Assembly: GCA_903772945.1 (NCBI GenBank)
Contig: CAICTM010000210.1
Location: forward strand, 27,368 to 91,367
DNA: 64,000 nucleotides
Source of the DNA: Seminavis robusta
Taxonomy: Eukaryota > Bacillariophyta > Bacillariophyceae > Naviculales > Naviculaceae
Direction of reading: 5' to 3'
The notes beneath the pieces were generated by a model. That model saw nothing but the letters and a program-made list of their open reading frames with translations. It was not told where the DNA came from and did no database searches. Made by a program: the position numbers and the translations under genes. This document shows, piece by piece, positions 1 to 9,830 of this stretch (positions within the stretch are counted from its first letter, which is position 1; each line of letters starts with the position of its first letter).

Positions 1-2532
1 ATCATAATTCGAGTCGCCTGCTGTAGGATTGGACACATCATGAAGTTCCACCACCTTGTAAGAAAAGCCCATAAACTCGCTGGGTGCTGAGTCTAGTACT
101 GTTGGAGCAGAGATACCCTTGAAAGGCAACTCTGATTCTCTATATCCCACCTTTTTCGCAATCGAGTTTAAGAGAAGCAGCCTTTCAGTTTCCACAATTC
201 CATAATCAACTTCTCCAAGTCGGGTGATAGCCTTCTGTTGGTTCCTTTCCTCAAAGAAACATGTCATTAACCGATCTGCACGGTGGATGCCGATGTGGGT
301 AGCTGTCAATATCTTGTAAGCTAAATCCAAATTGTCTCGCTCATTTGTGTTAGTTCCCCTGGAGACATAAGTAATTCCAGAAACTGGATTGTGTCGGAAG
401 ATGTTGACTTCAGATGGATCAGAAAGGCAGCCTTTGTCGATGTATGTAAAGAGCTGCTTGATCTTGTCTCGTGTTGCCGAATCGTTCTTCAGAAACAATT
501 TGCCTGATGGTCCATCGCCGCCAGTTGACAGTAGCATCTCTGTTTCTGCATCCTTGCCTCTAATGAATTCCAACACTGCCTCCACATTTCGCCTAAGCTG
601 AGCCGGTGGAGGGATGACAGCATTGGCCTCTTTCATGATTTCCTTGTGGGTTGGCTCTCGATTCTTCTTTTGTTGCAGGTATTCCTTGGCTCGCTCATAT
701 TCAGCTCCTTCCACAACAAAGGTAGCTCGACTCAACAGTCCACGGAATATCCCAGCTTGAGGTGAATTCGCGTCTCTAAGGCAGGGGGTCCATCGCTTGT
801 GCCAGTGGAAAGGATCAAGGAGAATCTTGACATCACCAAAGATCCGCTTGATTGTACAGTAGACTTGACAACAATTGTCCACATACACCACCTTGACAGA
901 GTTGCTTAATGGAACATCGCCAATTGGTGGGATTGGTGTTCCTTCTGCAACAAGATCCCGAGCAGCTTCAGTTCTTCTTCTTCTCTCCTTGGCTTGCGAG
1001 TTTCTCTTCAATCGGTCATTCAGACGAACCAAGTCAGGCTCGATTTCACTGAAGGATTCTGAGTGCTTGAGTGCTTTCCAGAAGACAGTCAGACCATCCT
1101 CGTTTTGAATGGTGATGATGCACCTGTAAGGACAAAAACTCTTGCCAGCGCCAGTCCAGACTCTTATCTTTGCCGCCAACTTGTAATTGAAATCAATCTT
1201 CAATATCTCTGCAGTGAGACCCAACATCTTGCTCTCCTGGTACTCCTTCCTGTGATTGAAGACAGTTGTTACAAGGCTGTCAATCATGTGTTTGCTTACC
1301 ACCCGACCAGCATATCCCCGCTTATCATCGAAGTTCGAAAAAAGGGGAGGCCGATTGTCCACAGGTTCTCCTCCAGCACCATCATTATCTCCAGCGGTGG
1401 TATCACCATCACCCAATCCATTATCTTGCACGTAATCAGCAATAGCATTCAGTGCCTGTTGAAGTTCCAGTTCGGCTGCAATCAGTTCCTCTTCCAGCGA
1501 CTCGACTCTGGTCTGGTGGTTCTGGTAGTACACAGTCACCTTGTGCTGCCATGAGCGAATCTTGTTCCCCAAACGCCTTGGATGGTCATCAGCATCAGCA
1601 GCCAATAATTCCTGCATGGACTTTATCCCCATTTCAATCAACTTTCTCAGCTTGGTTCCTCCAAGACCTGGAAGGATGTTCTTGTTGGCTCCAAAGTGAT
1701 TGCGATTTTCCTTGTCGCTCAGCATCCTCTTGAATTCAACATCCCCATTAGCTTTCCCCCGTGCAGATGATAGCAGAAGCCGAATTCGAGTGACGTTGTT
1801 CTCCCTCACATGCTTCGTGGACTGGAGTGTCCTTAATTCATCATCAGTTTGAACAACCACAAAGTCATCCATTGTCTTTGCCTTTTTCTTTGGACGGCAG
1901 TCAATCTGATCTCTGCCCACGGCTGATAGATAGAGCTCGAAATCACTGTAATAGGCACTGTATGCAAATCTCTTCAGCCGTTTTGCGATGCTGGCGGTAC
2001 ATTCGGTGGATGCCTCCAAGACAATTTGACTGTAAAGTTCATCGTCTACTGCATATCCGTGGCCCAAATAGAAGTTAAAGCTTGATCCATAAACACTCGA
2101 ATCCAGTTTCATGCTCTCCTTGTTGTATCCAGCGAAACGTCTGCCACAAAGGTTGCAGGGGTAGAGGACAGTATCTAGGAACCGATGCCGGTGTACACCA
2201 AATAAAACTTTTGGGTTGTTGATCCACCGAGTCTTCAAAACATCGACATAGCTGTTTTTCTTGCAGTGCGGACATGTTGGAACGTGGCCCTGGAATAACA
2301 GATGGGGCACAAACACCGCCATTCCTTTCACATAGAAGGAATCCGCTTTGGTTTTCTTCGCGGCAGCATTCAACAGATTGCTGTTGTTTCTTCCTCCACC
2401 TGGTTGTACATGCTTCCAGTTATGCCCTTTGAGGAACGCACGATGGTCATTGTCAATGGATGCACGTGTAGACTTGATGAATGTCTGTTGTGCTGGGCTG
2501 AATTGCTTGAGCGGCGCATCTCCGGTTGTCAT
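1..2532 (-). CDS. DDE transposase-like protein with zinc ribbon (3' end outside window)
   Basis: The minus strand is open without a stop from the ATG at 2532 to the window edge (844 codons, incomplete). An in-frame stop lies about 80 nt upstream of the ATG. Residues C87/C90 and C126/C129 form a CxxC...CxxC zinc ribbon in a cysteine-poor protein. The middle looks like an RNase-H-fold DDE transposase: D447 in LKIDFNYKLAAKI, D552 in VVYVDNCC, D573 and H576 in LLDPFHWHKR, then E731 in RGTNTNERDN, which resembles the G-x-N-x-x-E third-acid motif of such enzymes. The family assignment rests on motif memory, not a search. It is probably a domesticated or recently active DNA transposon; terminal repeats would lie outside or are unseen. 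A cellular gene derived from such a transposase is the alternative. Confidence 0.72.
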   Translation of the reverse strand, partial: MTTGDAPLKQFSPAQQTFIKSTRASIDNDHRAFLKGHNWKHVQPGGGRNNSNLLNAAAKKTKADSFYVKGMAVFVPHLLFQGHVPTCPHCKKNSYVDVLKTRWINNPKVLFGVHRHRFLDTVLYPCNLCGRRFAGYNKESMKLDSSVYGSSFNFYLGHGYAVDDELYSQIVLEASTECTASIAKRLKRFAYSAYYSDFELYLSAVGRDQIDCRPKKKAKTMDDFVVVQTDDELRTLQSTKHVRENNVTRIRLLLSSARGKANGDVEFKRMLSDKENRNHFGANKNILPGLGGTKLRKLIEMGIKSMQELLAADADDHPRRLGNKIRSWQHKVTVYYQNHQTRVESLEEELIAAELELQQALNAIADYVQDNGLGDGDTTAGDNDGAGGEPVDNRPPLFSNFDDKRGYAGRVVSKHMIDSLVTTVFNHRKEYQESKMLGLTAEILKIDFNYKLAAKIRVWTGAGKSFCPYRCIITIQNEDGLTVFWKALKHSESFSEIEPDLVRLNDRLKRNSQAKERRRRTEAARDLVAEGTPIPPIGDVPLSNSVKVVYVDNCCQVYCTIKRIFGDVKILLDPFHWHKRWTPCLRDANSPQAGIFRGLLSRATFVVEGAEYERAKEYLQQKKNREPTHKEIMKEANAVIPPPAQLRRNVEAVLEFIRGKDAETEMLLSTGGDGPSGKLFLKNDSATRDKIKQLFTYIDKGCLSDPSEVNIFRHNPVSGITYVSRGTNTNERDNLDLAYKILTATHIGIHRADRLMTCFFEERNQQKAITRLGEVDYGIVETERLLLLNSIAKKVGYRESELPFKGISAPTVLDSAPSEFMGFSYKVVELHDVSNPTAGDSNYD

Positions 2533-3054
2533 TGTGGTGGCAGGAGTGTCATTGCCATCCAATAAAGTGAGTTTCGAATCTCCACGCTGAATTGCACCGA
2601 GAGTTGAGGGTTAAAGATTAAACGGTGGGGATGGACTTCATCAAGACTCAAGAATATTTGGTTCCCACAAGGCACTGCAAGCGTAATAGTACATTTAAAC
2701 TAGTATTTGACGAAATCATCGTGTCTGAGGAATGACATGAGTATTAGAGTCGAGACATGTGGTAGTTAAAGGTCGGGACCTGCAACGTCATCAAGGGCGT
2801 CTGTCCCCCCCTCCTTCTTTTTTTTTTCTTCTTGGTTGGAACGAGATCTTGGCCGCACCTCCCAGAGGGAGGGCACTGACGTCAATAGAGTTGAAGCCAA
2901 ATGGGAAAAGCTACACGTGGAGTCCGTGAAGATTTTTCTCTTGTTGCTGTTGATTTGCTTTTTTTGAGACGGTTGTCAAACACTTGTCATCTGCATATCT
3001 TGTGCATTAGCTACATTGTCTGCATTTCTAAAGGAGGGTTTTCAGAGGAAGATA
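2533..3054. other. intergenic, divergent promoter region
   Basis: This lies between the divergent transposase-like gene and the thioredoxin/PUB gene. It holds a pyrimidine-rich run (about 2808-2834) and no coding frame I can support. Promoters for both genes are expected here, but I see no clear TATA or initiator. Confidence 0.5.
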
Positions 3055-5478
3055 ATGATGAAATCGTTTGCTGTGGTAGCGTTGCGCTGGCGGTGTCTCT
3101 TGATAGCCACCGCCCTGTTGTTTGGGTTGGCGGAGTCTTCTCGGTCTCGTCGGCCCTGGTCACTGCCACCGAGAATCGGCTCTCTGTTTTCTTCTGGGAA
3201 AAGCAACCATGGAATGCAACTTGATACTATTCGTGGAGGTGAACAGGCTGCCAGTACAGCAGCACAGCCCTCCTTGGATGAAAAGGTACAGGCAGCCATG
3301 GAACGATTGGGGATCAGCAAACCAACTACCGACGCAAAAGAGTCCACCAAAGAAACTACCAGCTCCGAGGAAGTCGAATGCGAAGATGGAGTTTGTCCCG
3401 TGCCCACTCCAACTAGTGAAGAGGCAGAAGCAGAGGCAAAAGCAGAAGCTAGTAGTAGTCCTGATGCTACCCCCGAGACAAAGGTGACACCAGCGGCTGC
3501 CAAGGATCCATACGATTTGGCAGATGAAATGGCCAAGGAACTACAGGTTCCATCTCATTTGGCCATGGCTGCCCTTGGCGCCACCATGAACGGGAAGCAG
3601 ATCAATGAGCAGGCGGCAAGAGATATGATTCAATTTGAACTTGATCTCATCAAAGATATTCCCACGGATAGCCCCAACGTCCAAACACTGACAAAGGAAG
3701 GCTTTGACGAATTCCTATCCAGAAGGGCACTGGCCCTCACGGGGAATCAAATGGACGATGCCAGAGCCATCTTGATTGCGGATCAAATGGATGAGCAAGA
3801 AGAACGAGAAGAACAGCAAAAGGCAAAGGAACAAGCCGAAAAAGAGCGAGCGGAAAAGGAAAGAGCCGAACGAGAAAAGCAAGAACAAGAACAACAACCA
3901 GCATTCAAGGAAGTCAAGACTGACTTTGATCCCACTGCAATACCCGCCGCACAATCGGTTCCGGCACCTGCCCCTAAACCTGCTGCAGACCAAATGCCGA
4001 AGCCTGCCGCCAAAGAAAGCGTCGTCTTTGAGGCTACCACTGCTCAGTTGCAAGAGCTTGTGCTAGAGTCGCCTGTCCCTGTGATTCTAGATGTTTATGC
4101 TGATTGGTGCGGTCCCTGCAAGGTTCTCACACCTGCACTAGAAGACATGGCAATTAAGGCCGGCGGGATGTTCCGTCTCGTCAAGGTCAATACTGATAAT
4201 GAACGACCTGTCAGTGCGGCCTTGGAAGTCACGGCATTGCCTACTGTCTTTGGAATTAGCAATGGCAAAATACTTCACATGTTCCAAGGGATGCCTCGTG
4301 ATGAAAAGGCATTTCAAAACTTTCTAATGGGTTTGCTGGGAGCGGCACCATTTGCCCCGCCCGTAACAGTAGAGCAATCCGAAAAGTACGAAGAATTGAC
4401 GACCAGCTTGATCAAGACTGCCGGTGCTGCAGCCTTCTCGTTTAGTGCCAGAGAACGACTCACCGATCACATCACAACCAAACTGGATGCTCTACATCAA
4501 AACCAAGAGGTAGACGATGTCGAAGCGTCTGCGACACTGCTGCGTACATTATTCAACAATGTTGTCAAGAATCCGTACGAGCCCAAATTCCGTAAAGTGA
4601 ATCTAAACAATCCACGCATTGCCACCAGCATTGGGGCTAGCAAGAATGCACTTGGCGTGTTGAAGGGCGTTGGATACACTAAAAACGAGGACAATGAAAT
4701 GTGGCTTGCCAAGGGCAAAAAGGTCATCAACGTGGCACCACTGGTGGTGGCGCGTGATGTCATTGACAAATGGGTTCAGACCAATCGACGGGAAATGGCC
4801 AAGGCGGCTCGAAAGAGAAAGGATGAAGCTGACCGGGCTAAATTGGAATTGGAGCAAGACGACGAAGAGGACGAGGAAGAAGAGGAGGAGGAAGAGATTG
4901 ATCCAACAATTTGCAACCTCAAACTGCGTTTGGATGGCAAAAAGAAGGTTCATGAGGTAACCATGAAGGAGAGTGATCCCTTGAGCTCAATATTGGATGT
5001 CTTGAAGATTGATGCTTCCGCGGAGGAAGAAGTTCGGATTACGTGCGTTGCCAAGCGGCTGGTGGTCAAGTCTTCCGACGCTGACGCAATGGCCAAATCC
5101 TTGAAGGATCACGGTTTAATGCCCGCTGCCGCCATTGTCGTCAAGGTTGGTTCATCTACTGCACCAACTCCAGGAAGCAGTTCCATGAAAGACCGTGTAG
5201 CAAAGAGGAAGAAAAAGAAGGGAAGCCATACCATGCAAAGTGTGGGCATCTACTCCACAGAAGACAACGCCAAGGGCGAGTTAGTGGATGGCGGAGGCGG
5301 GGTGTGGTACGAACAAGACGTGTCTGATGACGAAGAGGATGAGCCTGCCAAGGAGGAGGAGCAAGCTGATGATGGCAAGGTTGAGGAAAAGGCAAAGGAA
5401 GAGCCAGGTGACGAGCCTTCAAAGGCCGAAGATGGCACTAACGATGATGAAGCAGGAGAAACAGAAGGAGAATCATGA
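3055..5478 (+). CDS. signal-peptide thioredoxin / PUB / UBX-like domain protein (candidate periplastid SELMA factor)
   Basis: 807 residues from the first ATG; the open frame reaches 3016 but begins with TTG. Residues 1-30 are a classic signal peptide (hydrophobic LLIATALLFGLA). A Ser/Arg/Pro-rich stretch like a transit peptide follows, without an aromatic residue at the likely cleavage site, and then IRGGE. Helical UBA-like sequence covers about 150-245, followed by a Glu/Lys coiled coil (245-290). A thioredoxin domain spans about 320-425 with active site W351-CGPC-K. A PUB domain follows at about 470-565 (core LLRTLFNNVVKNP), then an acidic run, a UBX/ubiquitin-like fold at about 620-700 and an acidic tail. 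PUB and UBX domains bind Cdc48/p97. In diatoms, PUB and UBX proteins with bipartite presequences belong to the SELMA import machinery of the periplastid compartment. Location there is inference; an ER-lumen redox protein is the alternative. Domain calls are by eye. Confidence 0.85.
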   Translation: MMKSFAVVALRWRCLLIATALLFGLAESSRSRRPWSLPPRIGSLFSSGKSNHGMQLDTIRGGEQAASTAAQPSLDEKVQAAMERLGISKPTTDAKESTKETTSSEEVECEDGVCPVPTPTSEEAEAEAKAEASSSPDATPETKVTPAAAKDPYDLADEMAKELQVPSHLAMAALGATMNGKQINEQAARDMIQFELDLIKDIPTDSPNVQTLTKEGFDEFLSRRALALTGNQMDDARAILIADQMDEQEEREEQQKAKEQAEKERAEKERAEREKQEQEQQPAFKEVKTDFDPTAIPAAQSVPAPAPKPAADQMPKPAAKESVVFEATTAQLQELVLESPVPVILDVYADWCGPCKVLTPALEDMAIKAGGMFRLVKVNTDNERPVSAALEVTALPTVFGISNGKILHMFQGMPRDEKAFQNFLMGLLGAAPFAPPVTVEQSEKYEELTTSLIKTAGAAAFSFSARERLTDHITTKLDALHQNQEVDDVEASATLLRTLFNNVVKNPYEPKFRKVNLNNPRIATSIGASKNALGVLKGVGYTKNEDNEMWLAKGKKVINVAPLVVARDVIDKWVQTNRREMAKAARKRKDEADRAKLELEQDDEEDEEEEEEEEIDPTICNLKLRLDGKKKVHEVTMKESDPLSSILDVLKIDASAEEEVRITCVAKRLVVKSSDADAMAKSLKDHGLMPAAAIVVKVGSSTAPTPGSSSMKDRVAKRKKKKGSHTMQSVGIYSTEDNAKGELVDGGGGVWYEQDVSDDEEDEPAKEEEQADDGKVEEKAKEEPGDEPSKAEDGTNDDEAGETEGES

Positions 5479-5638
5479 ACCTGCAAGTATGAAAGATCAA
5501 GAACAAGGTTGGCATAGCTAGATAGGACTATTGCAATCGTACGTAGGTCGTGTATACATATTCGAATGCCCACGTGAGGAAGGCTTTGACAAGTCCAGAC
5601 ATGAGCATTGGAGCGATATGAAGGCAGGAGCGAGCCCT

Positions 5639-6745
5639 CTAGGAAGCAAAGCTCCAAATCTCCAACAAGACAGGGGCAAGAAGCCATACCCAAATGAGGC
5701 GCCTATTTGTCTTCAAAGCGGCAGAGTCAGGCACGTCGGGGCTATCCACTGGCTCGTTCAAATCGAGCTCCGACTTCCCCGCAGTAGCAATGTTGAGTTT
5801 CACAAGCAGGTCCGGCGCAAACTTCAAATCCAGTTCCGACTTGTCCCCAGTTTCGATGTTGAGTTTCTCAATTTTGTAGCTTCCTGCGGTGACGCGCTCC
5901 GTCATTCCTGGTGGTATCACATTTTTGACGCTGTAAGCAAAAGTTCCAGTTTCTTCAAATGAAATGGCATTGAGATTGAAGGCTCCTCTAATCCCAATGC
6001 TCGTATCAACAAACCGGACTGCTGTCTCATTGTAGTACCAGAAAGCTTCATCTATGCAATCACAACAAATTCCACGGAGCGCAGCAACTTGTATTTCATC
6101 GAATACAGCTGCTGGACCGTTGAAGTAATTTGGATGATATCTTGGATTTCCAGTATGGTGGTAGGTAGAGTAGGACACATTGTCGGGGTTTGAAAGGTCT
6201 ACAATAGCAACCATACGCTTGCTTGCATGGTTGGGGGCTTCACGGGGCCCGTTGTCACTGGTGTAGAAGTAATAGCCACGTTCGAGTTGACTACTGTACA
6301 CAAACGCATCCTCTGTGTAAGTTTGTTCCGTTGGTCTAATGTACTCAAATGAAAAGGGCTCGACCAATCCAGGGCCACTCAGGGTGGCAGTGTTTCCATT
6401 CTCGTCAATCTCGACGGAAAAGTTTTGGGTTGGTGGTGTCGGTTGGAGGGGTTCGTGAATGAGGACACCTGGCGGAACTCCCACGGAAACATCCCCGGTG
6501 ATTACGTCTATGGTGATATTCTGAACATGGAATGGTTCTCCCGTGGTCCATGAAAAGGGCTCCGTCTCATTGTATTCGCCCCATAGCGCCACGACCTTGG
6601 ATGGATCGGAGGTCGTTCGAACAGATTCTTCTACAATGAACGTACCTTCACGAGCTGAGACGGAAATCGAGCAGGCCTCAGCAGTGTTGCTCACACTGAA
6701 AGCAAAAAGGGACAATGCAGAGATAATCAAAGTTGCAAGCATCAT
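5639..6745 (-). CDS. secreted or membrane-anchored protein, function unknown
   Basis: The frame opens at an ATG at 6886, but that would put 47 polar residues before a clear signal peptide. I therefore start at the double Met at 6745/6742, giving 368 residues beginning MMLATLIISALSLFAFSVS. The ectodomain has several N-glycosylation sequons (NET, NIT, NFS, NVS) and a CCDC cluster. Near the C-terminus the phrase KLNIxTxxKSELDL is duplicated about 23 residues apart. The last 20 residues (core IWVWLLAPVLLEIW, after two Arg) are hydrophobic and could be a GPI-anchor signal or membrane anchor. I recognise no family. It is convergent with the upstream plus-strand gene, with a gap of 160 bp. Confidence 0.72.
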   Translation of the reverse strand: MMLATLIISALSLFAFSVSNTAEACSISVSAREGTFIVEESVRTTSDPSKVVALWGEYNETEPFSWTTGEPFHVQNITIDVITGDVSVGVPPGVLIHEPLQPTPPTQNFSVEIDENGNTATLSGPGLVEPFSFEYIRPTEQTYTEDAFVYSSQLERGYYFYTSDNGPREAPNHASKRMVAIVDLSNPDNVSYSTYHHTGNPRYHPNYFNGPAAVFDEIQVAALRGICCDCIDEAFWYYNETAVRFVDTSIGIRGAFNLNAISFEETGTFAYSVKNVIPPGMTERVTAGSYKIEKLNIETGDKSELDLKFAPDLLVKLNIATAGKSELDLNEPVDSPDVPDSAALKTNRRLIWVWLLAPVLLEIWSFAS

Positions 6746-6886
6746 GGGATTCGACTCACTCAACAGCTCAACAGCAGCGCGGAGGCAAGTGGGTTCAGTT
6801 CCGGTATTTATTTGTGAGCCTCCCTGTGCCATGGGGCTGTGTCCCGCCTCTTCGCTTTGCTTGCTTCCAGCCTTCGTGTGGTACAT

Positions 6887-7822
6887 GTACTAAAGGGAAT
6901 GCTTCAGTCCTGCTTTGGAACATTTCCCGGCCTTTCGGAAACCCCTTTTGGGTTTCCTGAAGTCCCAAACGAAAACACGTCATCGCCCCACATTAGGGCA
7001 TTCTCTAGTTGTACTCGTCCTAAAAACTCGTCCTAAGCTACTCGTCCTAAACTTAGGACGAGTTTGTAGGACGAACTGGCAATCTCTAAAAAAGTCGTTC
7101 TAAAACCAGACTTAAAATAGGACGAGTTTTAGGACGGACGAGTTTCAATCTTTAAAAAGCTGGTTTTAAATCTCGTCCTACCTGCACCTCTCCTCTATTG
7201 GCCTATTAAAGTGGTCCTGATAGTGTGGCTAGGAGCTTCCCACGGTACCGGTACCTGTTGAAGTTTGTTATCTTGGTACCAATAGAGGTGCAAGAGTATC
7301 TTGGTACGGTACATGTACCGGTACCCATAGAGGTGCAAGAGTATTGGTGCGAATTATTGGTGCGACTCGGAGTTACCAAAGAGGTGCGAGTTGAATCGTG
7401 TTAACTCAGTCGTCGATGAGTCGCCGATGACTGATGTCAAAAAGGAGACTCAAGGATTTTTATTAAGGGAATAGAGTGATCTGCCCATTAAGACCCGCAG
7501 GAGATTTTAAAAGACTATTGTAATATTCTAGGCTGATACCTTAAGACTATATTATTATTATGGCTATATAGCTAGGACGATTCTTTGGGACGATTCTTTA
7601 GAACGAGTTTTATTTTTCGTCGCAATTTCGAAAAATAGGACGCAAATTTCAGGCCGCATCCTCATTTTTGTGAAACAGAGCAACCTCTATTACCGTCCCA
7701 GTTTGCTCTCCTCAGCTAGCTAGCCTGCAACGACTCGTCACGGTACCGTGCCTACCCGTACCACCATCTCGACACATCCAACGACCCCCAATAGACCTCA
7801 ACCTGTATTGGAAGAGGAAAGC
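6887..7822. other. repeat-rich intergenic region
   Basis: No coding frame is supported. It contains the CGTCCTAA inverted-repeat cluster (7012-7186, with related fragments near 7573-7632), palindromic GGTACCGGTACC at 7244-7255, and a repeated phrase ATAGAGGTGCAAGAGTAT (about 7282 and 7328). A palindrome CACGGTACCGTG at 7739-7750 lies about 70 bp before the dehydrogenase ATG. Confidence 0.6.
7012..7186. repeat. cluster of inverted CGTCCTAA / TTAGGACG motifs
   Basis: The motif ACTCGTCCTAA and its complement occur at least eight times, in both orientations, in about 170 bp. One pair forms a hairpin (10-bp arms ACTCGTCCTA / TAGGACGAGT around 7040-7064). The outer parts are also roughly inverted to each other (TCTAAAACCAG versus CTGGTTTTAAA). 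This looks like a small or degraded non-autonomous inverted-repeat element. No target-site duplication was identified. Confidence 0.5.
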
Positions 7823-8956
7823 ATGTTGTCATCAACAACAGCACTTCCCGCCAGAGCGGCCATGAACTACTACAGCAAATCCTCATTCAATCCATTATCT
7901 CTGGTATCGGTGCTCTACTCGGCCATGGCCTACCTGTCGATTGCTTGTATCAAGCCCATTCCCATTCTCAATCGGGGACTGCCCAAGCTGCAAGAAATCC
8001 CGAAGACGGTATTGACGACACCCAAGGTTGCCATTGTGACTGGATCGAATACTGGAATTGGTTTTGAAACGAGCAAAGCTCTGGTGGAAAGAGGATACCA
8101 AGTAATACTGGCATGCCGATCCCAAGACAAGGCTCAGCAAGCCATGGAACGGATGGAACGAGAATTGGGCCCGTCTGCTGCTGGAAAGGCCGTCTATGAA
8201 GGATCATTGGATCTATCGAGCTTCCAATCAGTTCATGATTTTAGTCAACTCATTCGCTCCAAATACGACAAAATTGATCTCCTTGTCAACAATGCTGGAC
8301 GCAACACCAGTGGTCCATCCGAAAAGGGCTTGGATCTCTGCTTTCAAACCAACTTTTTGGGACATTTTCTATTGACCCAAAACTTGATGGATCCATTGCT
8401 GCAGGCTGACGCACCACGAGTGGTTAATCTCTCCAGTGTAATGCATCATTACTGCCAAGCCGACACACACGACGAAACCTATTGGCGACAAAGTGCACTC
8501 TTTGGAAATCCCCATTCCCGTGAGAGTTCGTACAGTGCTTCCAAATTGGCCGCCCTGTATTTTACCATGGAACTCAATCGCCGCTATCGAGCCAACGGTT
8601 TGCGTTCCATTGCCGTGAATCCCGGAGCCGTCAATTCGGATATCTGGAGGGATTATCCGCCATTGATACAGGCCATTAACAAACGAATCTTTCTCAACAA
8701 TCAACAGGGATCTTACACAAGCGTTGCAGCAAGTGTTTTGGACAATTTGCCCCCAGATGTGATTTATTTGCAACCGTATCATCAAGTCCAGGGGAGCAGC
8801 AGCACTCCCTTTCCTGTCTTTGAAATGCTGGGTCCTTTTGTTGGTTATCAAGCTATACAGCCCCGTCTCCCCAAAGATGGGACCAATGGAGAATTGACAG
8901 CGCGGATACTCTGGAATGTTAGTGAAGATCTGGTTTCCACCAAAAAAGTAGACTGA
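7823..8956 (+). CDS. short-chain dehydrogenase/reductase, membrane-anchored (copy 1)
   Basis: 377 residues from the ATG at 7823; the open frame extends to 7748 only through a GTG. The Rossmann nucleotide motif TGSNTGIG lies near residues 81-88, followed by NNAG, the catalytic Ser region NLSSV and the YSASK Tyr-x-x-x-Lys dyad. This is the classical retinol-dehydrogenase/WWOX-like SDR layout, with NADP preference likely (ACRS after the second strand). A hydrophobic segment at about 32-50 (core LYSAMAYLSIACI) should anchor it to a membrane. The substrate is unknown; a lipid, sterol, retinoid or chlorophyll-type carbonyl is possible. It is a tandem duplicate of the gene at 10274, and similarity continues about 50 bp into the 3' flank (CTATAAAGGTAT). 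Confidence 0.9.
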   Translation: MLSSTTALPARAAMNYYSKSSFNPLSLVSVLYSAMAYLSIACIKPIPILNRGLPKLQEIPKTVLTTPKVAIVTGSNTGIGFETSKALVERGYQVILACRSQDKAQQAMERMERELGPSAAGKAVYEGSLDLSSFQSVHDFSQLIRSKYDKIDLLVNNAGRNTSGPSEKGLDLCFQTNFLGHFLLTQNLMDPLLQADAPRVVNLSSVMHHYCQADTHDETYWRQSALFGNPHSRESSYSASKLAALYFTMELNRRYRANGLRSIAVNPGAVNSDIWRDYPPLIQAINKRIFLNNQQGSYTSVAASVLDNLPPDVIYLQPYHQVQGSSSTPFPVFEMLGPFVGYQAIQPRLPKDGTNGELTARILWNVSEDLVSTKKVD

Positions 8957-9650
8957 TTTCTATAAAGGTATTGCTAGCTATAAGACAATTATCAAATTCT
9001 AAATTGCTAGCTAGTAGCATCCTTTTCTTCTTCTTTTTTTGTACTTTTTTTTGAAAATTAAAGACAGGGTTTGGTCTGGTATGGTTGGATTTTACAGAAT
9101 TCGCTAGCAGGATCATCAGAGCCATATTGTAGCTGCCCAAGTGAGGGCAATGCTCCATCGAGCAGAAACAAAGTAGCGAACCACAGGCTAAGGTTTAGAC
9201 TGGACCACTTGCTAGCCAAATGCTGGGAGAGCCGTTTTTACTACTAGGGTATGACAAAAGTGATTAGTTGAAGGGGCTCCAGAGAGGAGAATGAGGAGCA
9301 TTAAGCTACTCTGGATTCAAGCATCTAGTTGCACATGTTTTTTGAGTGCACATGTATGGCACAAAAGTGAATATTTGAAGTGGTCCAGCTATTTCGCAGT
9401 AGGCTGCTGGTACATGTATTGTATTACCGTATGCTACTGGTATCGGTAGCACATGGAGTGCACTACCAGCGCTTTTTTTGCCCCCCCCCTCTGCGACTTA
9501 TCATTGCCGTGGTACCGGTAACCAAAGGCCCTGGTCAATTGTTGTCCTCTCGATTGTAGCGCACTTCCATTGAGTCGACAAGGTGATCCACTGCTAGCTG
9601 GTGCCACTACCGGAACCCCTTCTGATATTTCAAACCGTTCACGAACCAAC
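8957..9650. other. intergenic between tandem dehydrogenases, left part
   Basis: It contains the 3' flank of copy 1, a T-rich stretch near 9022-9055, a CCCCCCCC run at about 9481 and a palindromic GGTACCGGTA near 9511. No coding frame is supported. Confidence 0.4.
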
Positions 9651-9830
9651 ATGGCATCCACAGACGCCGAGAGCAAGTCAACCGAAGCAGCGACTTCTTT
9701 GCAGCGCAATGGCTTCAAAATGAAGTTCAAACCAGGCTGTGCCGAAGAATATAAGAAGCGCCACGATGATATTTTTAAAATAATTTTTGCCCAAGTTATC
9801 CAATTTACTCAAAGATACCGGTACCGCTAC
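9651..9830 (+). pseudogene. rhaM: L-rhamnose mutarotase relic (N-terminal fragment, frameshifted)
   Basis: From the ATG at 9651 the frame reads a short leader, then NGFKMKFKPGCAEEYKKRHDDI. This strongly resembles the start of L-rhamnose mutarotase (F-x-M-K-x-K-P-G-C-x-x-E-Y-K-x-R-H-D-x-I). The expected next segment, similar to W-P-E-L-x-x-L-L-K-x-x-G, appears in another frame as LPKLSNLLKDTG at about 9787-9822, after an AT-rich insertion. The rest of the roughly 105-residue enzyme is missing. I read this as a decayed copy inserted between the two dehydrogenases. An exon of a spliced gene is less likely because no continuation was found downstream. Confidence 0.55.

Noticed and set aside
3016-3054. 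Extended N-terminus of the thioredoxin/PUB protein
   Set aside because: The extension starts with TTG and would bury the signal peptide; the ATG at 3055 gives a clean signal sequence. The same logic moved the starts at 7748, 10259, 19341, 23599 and 26095.
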